A DNA stretch of 64,000 bases from Qipengyuania xiapuensis (GCF_019711395.1 NZ_JAIGNL010000002.1:248001-312000), one strand, 5' to 3'; counted from the first letter of the stretch, positions 46,609 through 56,965 are shown. The notes: a model not told the origin generated them from the sequence alone. Numbers and translations: made by a program.

Positions 46609-46616
46609 TAGCAAGA

Positions 46617-46640
46617 GGCCCACCCCTCACGGGATGGGCC
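46617..46640. terminator. Hairpin between convergent genes
   Basis: GGCCCA-C-CCC, TCAC loop, GGG-A-TGGGCC: a 6+3-bp stem with one mismatch lies between the glycosyltransferase stop and the cysNC stop. It could end transcription in both directions; no long T-run is present. Confidence 0.5.
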
Positions 46641-46673
46641 CAAAGCCATCAATTCGAGCGAGAAGCCTGCCGC

Positions 46674-48596
46674 CTATTTCAGCGGCAGGATCTGCTTGAT
46701 GATGTAGTCCGCGGCTTCCTCGGGGCTCATCGCAACCGTGTTCACGCGGATTTCCGGCTCCTCGGGCTCCTCATAGGGGCTGTCGATGCCGGTGAAGTTC
46801 TTCAGCTCGCCTGCGCGCGCCTTCTTGTAGAGGCCCTTCACATCACGTGCTTCGGCCACTTCGAGCGGGGTGTCGACGTGGATCTCGATGAACTCGCCCT
46901 CGCCCATCATGTCGCGGACCAGCTGGCGGTCTGCGCGGAAAGGAGAGATGAAAGCGGTCAGCACGATGAGACCCGCGTCGGTCATCAGCTTGGCGACTTC
47001 GCCGATACGGCGGATATTCTCGATCCGGTCGCTCTCGGTAAAGCCGAGGTCCTTGTTGAGACCGTGACGGACATTGTCGCCGTCGAGCAGGAAGGTGTGG
47101 CGGTTCATCATCGCCAGCTTCTTCTCGACCTCGTTGGCAATGGTCGACTTACCCGAGCCCGACAGGCCGGTGAACCACAGCACGCGCGGCTTCTGGTTCT
47201 TCATCGCTGCGTGATCGTCACGCGTGATGTCGACGGCCTGCCAGTGCACGTTCTGCGCGCGGCGCAGGCTGAAGTGCAGCATGCCGGCACCAACCGTGTG
47301 GTTGCTGATCTTGTCGATCAGGATGAAGCCGCCGAGCGCGCGGTTCTCGGTATATGGATCGAACACGATCCGCCTGTCGGTCGTGATTTCGGCGACACCG
47401 ATCTGGTTGAGGTGAAGCGTCTTGGCCGCGAGGTGCGACCCGTCACCCGACGGATCGTTGACGTCGACCTCGTATTTCGGCTCGGCGACGGTCACGCTGA
47501 CCATCTGGGTGCCGATCTTCATCCAGTAGGCGCGCCCGACAACGAGCGGGTCCTCGTCCATCCAGACGATGGTGCTTTCGAACTGGTCGGCGACTTCGGG
47601 CGGACTGTCGGCCGCCGCCAGCACGTCGCCACGCGAACAGTCGATCTCGTCATCGAGAGTAATGGTCACCGACTGGCCGGCAACGCCCTCTTCCAGCTCG
47701 CCATCCATCGTGACGACCGATTTGACCGTGCTCGTCTTGCCCGAAGGCAGCGAACGGACCGTGTCACCCGGCTTGACCGAACCGGTGGCAATCAGACCCG
47801 AGAATCCGCGGAAGTCGAGGTTCGGGCGATTGACCCACTGCACCGGCATGCGGAACGGGTGGGTAAGGTTCTCATCCGAGCGCACTTCGACCGCTTCGAG
47901 GTGCTCCATCAGCGTCGGGCCCGAATACCAGGGGGTATTCCCGGACTTCGACGTGATGTTGTCGCCCGCAAGGCCCGAGATCGGGATGGCGGTGAACTTC
48001 TCGATGCCGATGCTCTCGGCGAAATGTTCGTAATCGGCGATAATCGCGTCATACTTTTCCTGGTCGTAGTCGATCAGGTCCATCTTGTTCACGGCGAGCA
48101 CGAGGTTCTTGATGCCGAGCTGGTGGCACAGATAGCTGTGGCGCTTGGTCTGGACCAGCACGCCCTTTCGCGCATCGATCAGGATGCAGGCGAGATCGGC
48201 GGTCGAGGCGCCGGTGACCATGTTGCGCGTGTACTGCTCGTGTCCCGGGCAGTCGGCGACGATGAACTTGCGGTTCTCGGTCGAGAAGAAGCGATAGGCG
48301 ACATCGATGGTGATGCCCTGCTCGCGCTCTGCGGCGAGGCCGTCGACCAGCAGCGCGAAATCGATTTCCTGGCCCTGCGTCCCGACTTTCTTGCTGTCGT
48401 TTTCGAGCGCGGCAAGCTGGTCCTCGAAGATCATCTTGGAATCGTAGAGCAGGCGGCCGATCAGGGTCGACTTGCCATCATCCACGCTGCCGCAGGTGAT
48501 GAAGCGCAGCATGGTCTTGTGCTGGTGCTTCTCGAGATAGGCGTCGATGTCCTCGGCGATCAGCGCCTCGGTTTCGTAGACAGGATGCTCGCTCAT
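46674..48596 (-). CDS. cysNC: Sulfate adenylyltransferase large subunit fused to APS kinase
   Basis: A 640-residue fusion. The N-terminal CysN GTPase (P-loop [33 protein letters not shown]) works with CysD to make APS from sulfate and ATP. The C-terminal CysC APS kinase starts about residue 460 ([16 protein letters not shown]) and phosphorylates APS to PAPS. CysN-CysC fusions are common in alphaproteobacteria. The start overlaps the cysD stop as ATGA, so the enzymes are made together. No sulfate transporter or reductase is in the window. Confidence 0.96.
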   Translation of the reverse strand: MSEHPVYETEALIAEDIDAYLEKHQHKTMLRFITCGSVDDGKSTLIGRLLYDSKMIFEDQLAALENDSKKVGTQGQEIDFALLVDGLAAEREQGITIDVAYRFFSTENRKFIVADCPGHEQYTRNMVTGASTADLACILIDARKGVLVQTKRHSYLCHQLGIKNLVLAVNKMDLIDYDQEKYDAIIADYEHFAESIGIEKFTAIPISGLAGDNITSKSGNTPWYSGPTLMEHLEAVEVRSDENLTHPFRMPVQWVNRPNLDFRGFSGLIATGSVKPGDTVRSLPSGKTSTVKSVVTMDGELEEGVAGQSVTITLDDEIDCSRGDVLAAADSPPEVADQFESTIVWMDEDPLVVGRAYWMKIGTQMVSVTVAEPKYEVDVNDPSGDGSHLAAKTLHLNQIGVAEITTDRRIVFDPYTENRALGGFILIDKISNHTVGAGMLHFSLRRAQNVHWQAVDITRDDHAAMKNQKPRVLWFTGLSGSGKSTIANEVEKKLAMMNRHTFLLDGDNVRHGLNKDLGFTESDRIENIRRIGEVAKLMTDAGLIVLTAFISPFRADRQLVRDMMGEGEFIEIHVDTPLEVAEARDVKGLYKKARAGELKNFTGIDSPYEEPEEPEIRVNTVAMSPEEAADYIIKQILPLK

Positions 48597-49504
48597 CAGA
48601 AATAGCCCTCCTGCTTCTTCTTCTCCATCGATGCGTCACCCGAATCCTTGTCGATCACGCGGCCCTGCCTCTCGGACGTGGTGGTCAGCAGCATTTCCTG
48701 GATGATCTCCGGCAGCGTCGCCGCTTCGCTTTCAACAGCTCCGGTCAGCGGAAAGCAGCCGAGCGTGCGGAAGCGGATCGAGCGTTCGGTGATTTCGGGG
48801 CGCTTGCCCATCACCTTTTCGAGCCGCTCGATATCGTCGGCCATGAACAGGCCGCCTTCATATTCGAAGGTCGGGCGTTTGGCGGAATAGTAGAGCGGGA
48901 CGATCTCGATGTTCTCGAGATGGATGTACTGCCAGATGTCGAGCTCGGTCCAGTTCGACAAAGGGAAGACGCGGATGCTCTCACCCTTCTTCTTGCGGGC
49001 GTTGTAGAGGTTCCAAAGCTCCGGGCGCTGGCTCTTCGGGTCCCAGCCGTGGCTCGCGGTGCGGAACGAGAAGATGCGCTCCTTCGCGCGGCTCTTTTCC
49101 TCGTCGCGCCGCGCGCCGCCGAAGGCTGCATCGAAGCCGTACTTGTCGAGCGCCTGCTTCAGCCCCTGCGTCTTCCACATGTCGGTGTGGAGCGGACCGT
49201 GGTCGAAGGGGTTGATCCCCATCTCCTGCGCTTCGGGGTTCTGGTAAACGAGCAGTTCCATGCCCGCATCGGCAGCGCTCTTTTCACGCAGCGCGTACAT
49301 GTCCTTGAATTTCCACGTCGTGTCGACGTGCAGCAGCGGGAATGGCGGCGGCGAAGGGTAGAAGGCCTTCTTGGCGAGGTGCAGCATCACCGCGCTGTCC
49401 TTGCCGATCGAATAGAGCATTACGGGCTTTTCTGCCTCGGACACCACTTCACGCATGATGTGGATGCTTTCGGCCTCGAGCCGCTGCAAATGTGTGAGGG
49501 ACAT
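48596..49504 (-). CDS. cysD: Sulfate adenylyltransferase small subunit
   Basis: A 302-residue CysD of the PAPS-reductase/ATP-pyrophosphatase fold, which activates sulfate with [23 protein letters not shown] carries the SGKDS-like phosphate loop, and [20 protein letters not shown] and the C-terminal GYF ending are typical. The start is chosen at MSLTHLQ; the frame upstream is open but its residues do not match the family. Expression is likely part of a sulfur-starvation regulon, but no operator is recognised in the 179-base gap. Confidence 0.95.
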   Translation of the reverse strand: MSLTHLQRLEAESIHIMREVVSEAEKPVMLYSIGKDSAVMLHLAKKAFYPSPPPFPLLHVDTTWKFKDMYALREKSAADAGMELLVYQNPEAQEMGINPFDHGPLHTDMWKTQGLKQALDKYGFDAAFGGARRDEEKSRAKERIFSFRTASHGWDPKSQRPELWNLYNARKKKGESIRVFPLSNWTELDIWQYIHLENIEIVPLYYSAKRPTFEYEGGLFMADDIERLEKVMGKRPEITERSIRFRTLGCFPLTGAVESEAATLPEIIQEMLLTTTSERQGRVIDKDSGDASMEKKKQEGYF

Positions 49505-49683
49505 TATGGTCTCTTTACGGGTCTGGTGTGGCTTGCTGGGGGACAGCCGCAATCTGGGTTGTCCGGCACTGGCCAGCAAGCAGCGAAAGATCGCCGCTCG
49601 GATAGGAGAAGTTTGAACGCAGCACAATGGCGCAGACGGGGTAATTCACCCGCCTGCAACCGTATGCGATCACTTGGGAAAGC

Positions 49684-51087
49684 CTAGCGCGAACCGCTGC
49701 TCAGCAGGCGATAACCCCACGCGGGGAGCGTTACCTCGTGGCCCTCGCCGATGGTGACCGGCTCGCCGGTGGCGAAGTCAGTGTACTCGCCTTCTGGAAG
49801 CCCGTCCGAGAAGGTTGCTCCCAGCGGCTTGCCGCTCATGTTGAACAGGCCCAGCACCTTGTTGCCATCCTCCTGCCTCACCCATGCGAAGAGCTGCTCG
49901 GGCGCGGAATTCTCGACCTTGTGCATGACCGCGCCCCACTGCCCGTTCTCGAGCGCCGGATTGGCCTTCCGGAATTCGATCAGCCGGGCCAGCAGCTCGC
50001 CATAGTCGCAGCCCTCGCCCTGGCTCCAGTCGATCGGGTCGCGCTCGAAGAACTCGAGCCGCTTGGCGTTGCAGGCCTCCATCCCGTTGTGGATCAGCGG
50101 CAGGCCCTCGCCGGTGAAGGAAAGCGCGGTCATCGCTTCGAGCGCTTCGCCGTAGTTTTCCTCCATCGTGCCTTCCCACGCATTGCTGTCGTGGTTCTCG
50201 ATATAGGTCATGCGCATGGCCTCGCGCGGCCACAGGCTCTCGTTCTCGGCGTAGTAGCCGTAGAAGCTGGTCGCATTGCCCTTGCCATGCGCCACGTTCT
50301 TGGTCGTGTTGTGCCAGTCCCATGCGTAGGTCGCATCGAAAGCTGCGTGGTGGAAACCGCTCTGCTGCACTTCGCCGAGCATGAAGACCGGTTTGATCGC
50401 ATCGAGCCGTGCTCGCGCGGTCTCCCAGAAGTCGAGCGGGACATAACCCGCGACATCGGCGCGGTAGCCATCGATATCGAATTCGCGGACCCAGTATTCC
50501 ATCGCACCGCCGACATGTTCGCGCACGCCGGGCTTGGACCAGTCGAGGTCGATGATGTCGGACCAGTCCCACCAGGGGGTCGGACGGAAATCGCCCTTCC
50601 AGTCCTTCTCGTACCAATCGGGGTTCTTCTTCGCGAGCTCGTTGTCCCATGCGGTGTGATTGGCGACGAGGTCGAGGATGACCTTGAAGCCCTGCGCGTG
50701 CGCAGCATCCACGAAGGCGCGGAATTCTTCCTCGGTCCCGAACTCGGGGTTCACGCCGTAATAGTCCTGCACCGAATAGGGGCTGCCGAGCGTTCCCTTG
50801 CGGTTCTCTGCGCCGATGGGATGGATCGGCATGAGCCAGAGGATGTCGACGCCAAGCTCCTTCAGACGCGGCAGTTCTTGCTGCGCAGCCTTGAAGGTGC
50901 CTTCCTCGGTGAAGTGGCGAGTGTTGATCTGGTAGAGCACGGCATCGCGCGACCATTCGGGATGTTCGATGGTGACCTTGCTCTGCGATTCCCAGCCGGT
51001 GGCATCGGGCTCGTCCGCCATGGAGCCCATGGCATAGGCACCGCCTGCAAGGGCAAGCGCTGCAGCGCCAGCAATCAGCTTACGCAT
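49684..51087 (-). CDS. GH13 alpha-amylase-family enzyme, exported
   Basis: A 467-residue GH13 enzyme that hydrolyses alpha-glucans. A signal peptide (LIAGAAALALAGGAYA, ending near residue 20) exports it to the periplasm. The (beta/alpha)8 motifs are IDGYRADVAGYVP (nucleophile Asp), FMLGEVQQSGFH (acid Glu) and YIENHDSNAWEG (third Asp); VILDLVANHTAWDN precedes them. The ATG at 51087 has GGAG seven bases upstream; the ATG at 51093 is too close to it. Its first bases overlap the end of the MFS transporter gene, so the two are co-transcribed. Confidence 0.92.
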   Translation of the reverse strand: MRKLIAGAAALALAGGAYAMGSMADEPDATGWESQSKVTIEHPEWSRDAVLYQINTRHFTEEGTFKAAQQELPRLKELGVDILWLMPIHPIGAENRKGTLGSPYSVQDYYGVNPEFGTEEEFRAFVDAAHAQGFKVILDLVANHTAWDNELAKKNPDWYEKDWKGDFRPTPWWDWSDIIDLDWSKPGVREHVGGAMEYWVREFDIDGYRADVAGYVPLDFWETARARLDAIKPVFMLGEVQQSGFHHAAFDATYAWDWHNTTKNVAHGKGNATSFYGYYAENESLWPREAMRMTYIENHDSNAWEGTMEENYGEALEAMTALSFTGEGLPLIHNGMEACNAKRLEFFERDPIDWSQGEGCDYGELLARLIEFRKANPALENGQWGAVMHKVENSAPEQLFAWVRQEDGNKVLGLFNMSGKPLGATFSDGLPEGEYTDFATGEPVTIGEGHEVTLPAWGYRLLSSGSR

Positions 51088-52612
51088 GGACATTCTCCTG
51101 CGGGATGGCTGCCTTCACGCGCTGCATGGCAAGTGCGGCGATGAGCCAGGAAGCGGCGGCGAACAGCATCGTCCACACCGGTTCGCCCGGGAACAGCCAC
51201 AGCATCAGCTGGCCCATCACGGTCGCCACAAGCAGCTGCGGCACGACGATGAAGACGTTGAACAGCCCCATGTAGATGCCGAGCTTGGCCTGCGGCAGGT
51301 TCGAGGCGAGGATGGCGTAGGGCATGGCAAGGATGCTGGCCCATGCGATCCCGATGCCGACTTCTGCCAGCAGCAGCGTGTTCGCATCGCGCACAAAGAA
51401 GAACATCAGGAAGCCGACCGCACCCAGCGTCAGGCAGATCGAGTGGGTCATCACCTGCCCGAACTTGCGGCTGAGCACCGGAAGCAGGGCCAGCGCGGCA
51501 ACTGCGGCTACGCCGTTGTAGACGGTGAAGAGCACATTCACCCAGTTCGCGCCCTCGTTATAGGCGACGCTCGCCGTGTCGGTGCTTCCGAAGACGTACT
51601 GGGTCACGACGGGCGTCGTGTTGATCCACATGATGAAGAGCGCCGACCAGCTGAAGAACTGGACCAGCGCGAGGCGCTTCATCACCTCGGGCATGCCCGC
51701 AAAATCGCCCACGATGCTGGAAAGCATGTTCGCGGACTGGCCCTTCTTGGCCATCGAGATCGCGATGGCGCTGAGCAGGCCATAGACCACCAGCAGCCCG
51801 CCGAGGAGATACATCTCCTTTTGCAGGTCGAGCCACTGGACCGCGAGCACGACAATCGCGCCGAGCACGACCCAGAAGCCTGCATCCCGGTGGCTCTTGG
51901 CCGCGAGCGCGCGGATCGGCTGCGAGGTGTCCGCCTCGGCCTCTTCGCCGAATGCCGCCATTTCCTCGGGCGAGAATTCCCTGGTTGTCAGGATGGTCCA
52001 CATGACCGCGGTGAACAGGGCGAATGCGCCGAACCAGAAGCTGTATTTCACCGTGTCGGGAATGCCGCCGCCTGTCGCGACGTTCGCCACACCCATCTGC
52101 TCGAGAAAATATGGGAAGATCGACCCCACGACCGCACCCGCGCCGATAAAGGCGGTCTGCACCGCATAGCCGGCGCTATGCTGGTCGGTGTTGAGCATAT
52201 CGCCCACGAAGGCGCGGAACGGCTCCATCGAGACATTGAGCGAGGCATCGAGCACCCAGAGCATCGCCGCTGCGAAGAGAAGCGGAGCGCCAAATGCGGG
52301 GCTCAGCGGCATGACGAAGAGCGAAAGCGCGGCGAAGATCGCACCGGTCAGGAAGTATGGACGGCGCCGGCCGAGGCGGTTCCACGTCTTGTCGGAAAGG
52401 TGCCCGATGATGGGCTGCACGATCAGACCGGTGAGCGGAGCGGCAACCCACAGTGCGGGCAGGTCGTCCATGCTCGCGCCGAGCGTCTGGAAGACACGGC
52501 TCATGTTCGCATTTTGCAGCGCGAAGCCGATCTGGATGCCGAAAAAGCCGAAGCTGATGTTCCACAGCCCGGCAAAGCCCTGACGGGGCTTCTCGCGCAA
52601 AGTCGCGTCCAT
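51080..52612 (-). CDS. MFS transporter, SLC45/maltose type
   Basis: A 510-residue transporter with 12 predicted membrane segments. The N-terminal [25 protein letters not shown], with the [19 protein letters not shown] loop between helices 2 and 3, places it with the SLC45-like sugar carriers, including the MalY maltose transporter of alphaproteobacteria. It would carry maltose or maltodextrin across the inner membrane. The ATG at 52612 lies seven to ten bases after a GGAATGGAGAA purine run. A LacI-type operator candidate lies upstream at 52699, and the GH13 gene follows with overlap. Confidence 0.87.
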   Translation of the reverse strand: MDATLREKPRQGFAGLWNISFGFFGIQIGFALQNANMSRVFQTLGASMDDLPALWVAAPLTGLIVQPIIGHLSDKTWNRLGRRRPYFLTGAIFAALSLFVMPLSPAFGAPLLFAAAMLWVLDASLNVSMEPFRAFVGDMLNTDQHSAGYAVQTAFIGAGAVVGSIFPYFLEQMGVANVATGGGIPDTVKYSFWFGAFALFTAVMWTILTTREFSPEEMAAFGEEAEADTSQPIRALAAKSHRDAGFWVVLGAIVVLAVQWLDLQKEMYLLGGLLVVYGLLSAIAISMAKKGQSANMLSSIVGDFAGMPEVMKRLALVQFFSWSALFIMWINTTPVVTQYVFGSTDTASVAYNEGANWVNVLFTVYNGVAAVAALALLPVLSRKFGQVMTHSICLTLGAVGFLMFFFVRDANTLLLAEVGIGIAWASILAMPYAILASNLPQAKLGIYMGLFNVFIVVPQLLVATVMGQLMLWLFPGEPVWTMLFAAASWLIAALAMQRVKAAIPQENVHA

Positions 52613-52698
52613 AATTCTCCATTCCTCGTCCCACCCGGGTCTTCGCCCGGTCTCCAATTCGACGAAAGCTGGCACGAGAACCGGCGCGAGGCCACTAC

Positions 52699-52710
52699 GT
52701 ATACGAATAC
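52699..52710. promoter_or_regulatory. LacI-type operator candidate before the MFS transporter
   Basis: GTATACGAATAC is a 12-base near-palindrome (one mismatch) with the central CG pair usual for LacI-family operators. It lies between the LacI stop and the MFS start and resembles GTATACGTATGC at 53933. Confidence 0.55.
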
Positions 52711-52719
52711 GCGGGGCCC

Positions 52720-53754
52720 CTAGCCCCCGGTGCTTCCCCGGACGATCAGCTTGCCCGGCAGTTTGCGCGGCGGCAGGTCGCGTCCCTCGACCTGCGCCAA
52801 CAGCGTTTCGACCAGCGCCTCGCCCGCACCGCGTACGTCCTGCATGATAGTGGTGAGAGGCGGCGTGGTCAGGGAGGCGGCAGGAATATCGTCGAAGCCC
52901 ACGACCGCAACATCGCCGGGTACGCGCTTCCCGGCTTCTGCCAACGCGCGCATCGCCCCGATGGCGATGAGGTCGCTCGCAGCGAAAACCGCATCGAAGG
53001 ACTGTCCGCTTTCGACCAGCGCCTTCGCCGCGGCATAGCCCGCCTCTTCGGTCGTGATGGCGTCATACTGGAGCGATTTGTCGCTCGCGATGCCGGCCGA
53101 TTTCAAAGCCTCGCAAAGACCCGAATACCGCCCGGCAAATTCCGGATACTGCTCGCCCGCATGACCGAGGAAGGCGATGCCCTTGCGCCCCTTCGAAATC
53201 AGGTGTTCGCCCGCAAGACGGCCCGCCTGGACGTTGTCAGTACCCACAGTCGCGCCGCTGCTGTCCATCGAAACCGAGCCCCAGCGCGCAAAATGCGTGC
53301 CCTGCTCCTCGAGCTGGTCGAGCCGTTCGCGGTAGAGCGTGTAGTCGCCGTAGCCGAGCAGAATCAGCCCGTCGGCGCGGTGGCTGTCCTGGTACTGAAC
53401 GTGCCAGTCGTCCTCCATCTGTTGGAACGAGATCAGCAGGTCGAGCCCGCGATTGGCACAGGCGCGCGTGATCGATCCGAGCATCCCGAGGAAGAAGGGA
53501 TTGATCATGCTCTGGTCGGGCGTGGGGTCTTCGAAGAACAGCAGCGCAATCGTGTTGGACCGCTGCGAGCGCAGCGAAGAGGCATTCTTGTCGACCGTGT
53601 AATTGAGATCCTGCGCAATCTGGCGGATCTTCTCGCGGGTCTTTTCGCTGACCGACTTGTCACCGCGCAGCGCCCGGCTGACCGTGGGCTGCGAGACCCC
53701 GGCCGCATAGGCAATATCGAAACTGGTGGGCCGTCCGGTCGGCTTGCGTCCCAT
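52720..53754 (-). CDS. LacI-family transcriptional regulator
   Basis: A 344-residue LacI/GalR-type repressor. The N-terminal HTH is TSFDIAYAAGVSQPTVSRALRG and the hinge helix follows about residues 50-60. The periplasmic-binding-protein-like effector domain contains GIAFLGHAGEQYPEFAGRYSG and DVAVVGFDDIPAASLTTPPLT. It would bind a maltodextrin-related sugar and control the divergent TonB-receptor operon and the MFS-amylase unit, near operator candidates at 52699, 53880 and 53933. The ATG at 53754 is chosen because the HTH starts about 10 residues later; the longer upstream frame is hydrophilic and unrelated. Confidence 0.92.
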   Translation of the reverse strand: MGRKPTGRPTSFDIAYAAGVSQPTVSRALRGDKSVSEKTREKIRQIAQDLNYTVDKNASSLRSQRSNTIALLFFEDPTPDQSMINPFFLGMLGSITRACANRGLDLLISFQQMEDDWHVQYQDSHRADGLILLGYGDYTLYRERLDQLEEQGTHFARWGSVSMDSSGATVGTDNVQAGRLAGEHLISKGRKGIAFLGHAGEQYPEFAGRYSGLCEALKSAGIASDKSLQYDAITTEEAGYAAAKALVESGQSFDAVFAASDLIAIGAMRALAEAGKRVPGDVAVVGFDDIPAASLTTPPLTTIMQDVRGAGEALVETLLAQVEGRDLPPRKLPGKLIVRGSTGG

Positions 53755-53879
53755 GTCTCTCCCCGCAGGTGGGCACAGCACGGCCCTACGGGCCGACCTT
53801 AGGCAGCGTCCGGTGGCAAAGCAAACCTGCATGATCGCCAAAGCATCGGAAAAGCGCGGCTTTCCGAAACTTTCACAAT

Positions 53880-53891
53880 GTGAACGTTCAC
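53880..53891. promoter_or_regulatory. Perfect LacI-like palindrome GTGAACGTTCAC
   Basis: Twelve bases, perfectly palindromic around a central CG, as in many LacI-family sites (AACGTT core). It lies 126 bases from the LacI start and may serve autoregulation. The regulator is inferred by proximity. Confidence 0.5.
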
Positions 53892-53932
53892 TGTTGTTTT
53901 TGTGCACCAAGCGCCCGTGGGCCGCAGGGTGC

Positions 53933-53944
53933 GTATACGTATGC
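53933..53944. promoter_or_regulatory. LacI-type operator candidate before the TonB receptor
   Basis: GTATACGTATGC shares 10 of 12 bases with GTATACGAATAC upstream of the MFS gene. The shared central CG and position before both transport genes fit one repressor. Confidence 0.55.
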
Positions 53945-54081
53945 CGTCTATGCGTATGACAATCCCGGGACATACTTGTGGGCGCAGAGCAACCGGTGCG
54001 CAAACCGGACTCGCATGAGGATTTTCCGGTCCGGGACTGCCCAAACCACGGCACGGACCACAGGGGAGAGGATTACAAGAC

Positions 54082-56865
54082 ATGGCATTCCGCAAGCAGC
54101 TTTCCGGCGTCAGCGCGTCGGCTGTCGCACTGGCACTCGCCGGGGGCTTCCCGACGATCGCCTCCGCGCAAACGACCCAGCCCGAAACGCCCGATACCGT
54201 CAGCGAAGGACAGCCCGTCGCCGATGAGGACGAAGACAGCCAGGTCATCATCGTCAGCGGTTTCCGCGAATCGCTCGCAACCTCGGTTGCAGAGAAGCGT
54301 CGCAGCGACCTGATCCTTGAATCGGTGACCGCCGAAGACATCGGCAAGCTGCCCGACGACTCGATCGGTGAATCGATCGCCCGCCTGCCCGGCGTGACCT
54401 CGCAGCGCCTCAACGGCCGCGCCAACGTCATCGCCATCCGCGGCCTCGGCCCCGACTTCTCGCAGACGCTTCTGAACGGCCGCGAGCAGACCTCGACCGG
54501 CGACAACCGCGCCGTCGAATTCGACCAGTATCCCTCGGAAGTCGTCAACCAGGTCGTCGTCTACAAGAGCCCGTCGGCCAGCCTCATCGGCCAGGGTCTT
54601 GTCGGTACGATCGACGTCCGCACCATCCGTCCGCTCGAAGCACCCGAGACCATTCTCGCGATCGGTGCCAAGGGCAGCTACGCCGACCTCGGCGCGCTCA
54701 ACGCGGGTTCGGAAGAATTCGGCTACCGCGTGAACGGCACCTATGTCGACCAGTTCGCCGACGACACCGTGGGTCTCGCCCTTTCGGCAGCCTACACCGA
54801 CGAACCCTACCAGCTGCAGGAATTCAACGCCTGGGGCTATGCCGGCGACGGTACGCCGGGCAATCCGTTCGTGATCGGCGGCAACAAGAGCTTCGTCACC
54901 TCGACCCAGCTCCAGCGCTTCGGCGTGAACGGTACGCTGCAGTACCAGGCAAGCCCGAACGTCATGCTGACGCTCGACGGCTTCTACTCGAACTTCGACG
55001 ATGACCAGTCGAAGCGCGGCATCGAGCTTCCGCTCGGCTTCGGCGCCTTCGGCACCACCTTCGATCCCTCGACCGCAACCGTGGTTGACGGTCCCTTCGG
55101 CGGCTTCGCCGAAGCCGGTACCTTCGAGAATGTCGAAGGCGTGGTCCGCAACGACGTCTTCCAGCGCAAGGCAGACCTCTACTCGGGCGGCTTCAACGTC
55201 GACTATGAAGGCGATGACGGCTGGAGCGCATTTCTCGACTTCGGTTACTCGCGCACCGATCGCGAAGAGCTGAGCATCGAAAGCTACTCGGGCACCGGTT
55301 ACAACGCCGGCGTCGGCGCAACCGATACAATCGGCTTCATTTCGAACACGCAGGGCACCAGCTTCAGCCCGACGCTCGACTATTCCGATCCCACGCTGAT
55401 CGTCCTGACCGACCCGCTCGGCTGGGGTGGCAGCCGCGTCCAGGCCGGTTACTACAACAACCGCATCATCGACGACGAGCTGTTCCAGTATCGCCTCGGC
55501 GTCGCCAAGGAAGTCGACAGCTTCATCTCCAAGGTGAACTTCGGCCTGAGCTACACCGATCGTGCCAAGAGCCTGACCCCGGACGAATTCTTCGTCTCGC
55601 CGGCTGGCGGTGCGACCGAAGTGACGATCCCCTCGGGCGCGCTGCTTCGTTCGACCGACCTTGGCTATCTCGGCCTCGGCCCGATCGTCAGCTACGACGT
55701 TCGAGAGCTGATCGCGGACGGCACGCTGATCCTCGATCCGAACACCTCGAACGATATCCCGGCCAAGGCATACGGCATCACCGAGAAGCTGATGACCGCC
55801 TACCTGCAGTTCGACGTCCAGCAGGACATCGGCGGTGGCGAGATCACCGGTAACTTCGGTGTCCAGGCGATCAACACCGAGCAGAACTCGACCGGCCTCG
55901 CCTTCGTCGATCTCGACGGTGACGGTTCGCAGGACCGCGTCGACCTCTCGCTGGGCGACAACTTCTGGGACATCCTGCCGAGCGCCAACCTCTCGCTGCG
56001 TTTCGACAGCGGCTGGGTGATCCGCCTCGCTGCAAGCCGCCAGATCCAGCGCCCGCAGCTCGACGATCTTCGTGTCGCCATCGGCTACGGCATCAACAAC
56101 AACGTGGCTGACAGCCCGACCGGCCTCGCACCGTTCATCAGCGGCGGTGGCGGTAACCCGCTGCTTCGCCCTTATCGTGCGAACGCAATCGACTTCAACG
56201 TCGAGAAGTACTTCGCCGGCGGTGCAGGCGTGATCGCCGCGCAGGTCTTCTACAAGGACCTCGTGAGCTACATCGACGGTTCGCGCGTCGTGTTCGACTA
56301 CGCTCCGTTCCCGGTCCCAGCCGGCCAGACGCCTGCCACCACCATCGGCTTCCTCGACTCCGAGGTGAACACCGGCGGCGGCGACTTCTACGGTGCGGAA
56401 CTGTCGGCGACGATCCCGTTCGACGTCTTCACCGAGGCGCTCACCGGCTTCGGTGTGACCGGCGGTGCCGGCTACACCAAGACAAAGGTCGAGAACGCCA
56501 ATGGCGACATCGACCAGATCCCGGGTTACTCGGAATGGGTCGCCAACGGCACGGTCTACTATGACCTCAACGGCTTCAGCGCCCGCGGCAGCGTGCGCTA
56601 CCGTTCGGAATTCCTTGCCGACTTCACCGGCTTCGGCGGATCGCCCACGCGCCGCCTGGCCCGTGCAGAGACGATCGTCGATGCGCAGATCGGTTACGAG
56701 TTCCAGCCGGGCAGCGCCCTCGAAGGCCTTTCGGTCTACGTGCAGGGACAGAACCTCACGAACGCACCGTTCGTGTCGCAGTTCAACGTGCCCGAGCCGC
56801 GCGCTGTGATCGACTACCAGGAATACGGCCGCCGTTTCCTGGCAGGGTTCACCTACAAGTTCTGA
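54082..56865 (+). CDS. TonB-dependent receptor, likely for maltodextrin
   Basis: A 927-residue outer-membrane receptor. The signal peptide ends about IASAQTTQ (residue 28). A TonB-box-like SQVIIVSGFRES is followed by the plug (GKLPDDSIGESIARLPGV, ANVIAIRGLGPDFSQT), then a beta-barrel rich in aromatic strands ending FLAGFTYKF with the expected terminal Phe. It belongs to the large alphaproteobacterial/Xanthomonas-type TBDT group. Neighbouring alpha-glucan enzymes suggest maltodextrin as cargo. It is preceded by the LacI-controlled region and followed by a hairpin before the halogenase operon. Confidence 0.93.
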   Translation: MAFRKQLSGVSASAVALALAGGFPTIASAQTTQPETPDTVSEGQPVADEDEDSQVIIVSGFRESLATSVAEKRRSDLILESVTAEDIGKLPDDSIGESIARLPGVTSQRLNGRANVIAIRGLGPDFSQTLLNGREQTSTGDNRAVEFDQYPSEVVNQVVVYKSPSASLIGQGLVGTIDVRTIRPLEAPETILAIGAKGSYADLGALNAGSEEFGYRVNGTYVDQFADDTVGLALSAAYTDEPYQLQEFNAWGYAGDGTPGNPFVIGGNKSFVTSTQLQRFGVNGTLQYQASPNVMLTLDGFYSNFDDDQSKRGIELPLGFGAFGTTFDPSTATVVDGPFGGFAEAGTFENVEGVVRNDVFQRKADLYSGGFNVDYEGDDGWSAFLDFGYSRTDREELSIESYSGTGYNAGVGATDTIGFISNTQGTSFSPTLDYSDPTLIVLTDPLGWGGSRVQAGYYNNRIIDDELFQYRLGVAKEVDSFISKVNFGLSYTDRAKSLTPDEFFVSPAGGATEVTIPSGALLRSTDLGYLGLGPIVSYDVRELIADGTLILDPNTSNDIPAKAYGITEKLMTAYLQFDVQQDIGGGEITGNFGVQAINTEQNSTGLAFVDLDGDGSQDRVDLSLGDNFWDILPSANLSLRFDSGWVIRLAASRQIQRPQLDDLRVAIGYGINNNVADSPTGLAPFISGGGGNPLLRPYRANAIDFNVEKYFAGGAGVIAAQVFYKDLVSYIDGSRVVFDYAPFPVPAGQTPATTIGFLDSEVNTGGGDFYGAELSATIPFDVFTEALTGFGVTGGAGYTKTKVENANGDIDQIPGYSEWVANGTVYYDLNGFSARGSVRYRSEFLADFTGFGGSPTRRLARAETIVDAQIGYEFQPGSALEGLSVYVQGQNLTNAPFVSQFNVPEPRAVIDYQEYGRRFLAGFTYKF

Positions 56866-56874
56866 TTTCCTCCC

Positions 56875-56902
56875 GGCCGGGTGCGGCTTGCTGCGCCCGG
56901 CC
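56875..56902 (+). terminator. Hairpin between the TonB receptor and downstream operon
   Basis: GGCCGGG (56875-56881) pairs perfectly with CCCGGCC (56896-56902). The loop may pair further with G-U pairs. It starts 10 bases after the receptor stop and has no T-run. It may attenuate the downstream genes so that the receptor is made in excess, or stabilise its mRNA. Confidence 0.5.
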
Positions 56903-56965
56903 ACCCTTGGAACATCAGCACTTCCGGCTTACTCGAACCGCCTATCAGGGTGGTGAGGTGATGAC

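Larger units (their letters stand above)
53755..54081. promoter_or_regulatory. Divergent control region, LacI gene / TonB-receptor operon
   Basis: This 327-base gap holds no gene that I can support. It contains the palindrome GTGAACGTTCAC (53880-53891), the element GTATACGTATGC (53933-53944) and a second GCGTAT at 53952, 21 bases (two helical turns) after the first at 53931. The TonB-receptor ATG has a GGGGAGAGG SD 11-20 bases upstream. Confidence 0.6.

Noticed and set aside
46071-48605. Long plus-strand open frame opposite cysNC
   Set aside because: cysN-cysC is a clear match on the other strand with coupled cysD, so this frame is a shadow.
54073-56904. Very long open frame on the minus strand opposite the TonB receptor
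   Set aside because: It is a complementary shadow of a high-GC gene whose protein matches a known family; the antisense product has no recognisable domain and no start signals.
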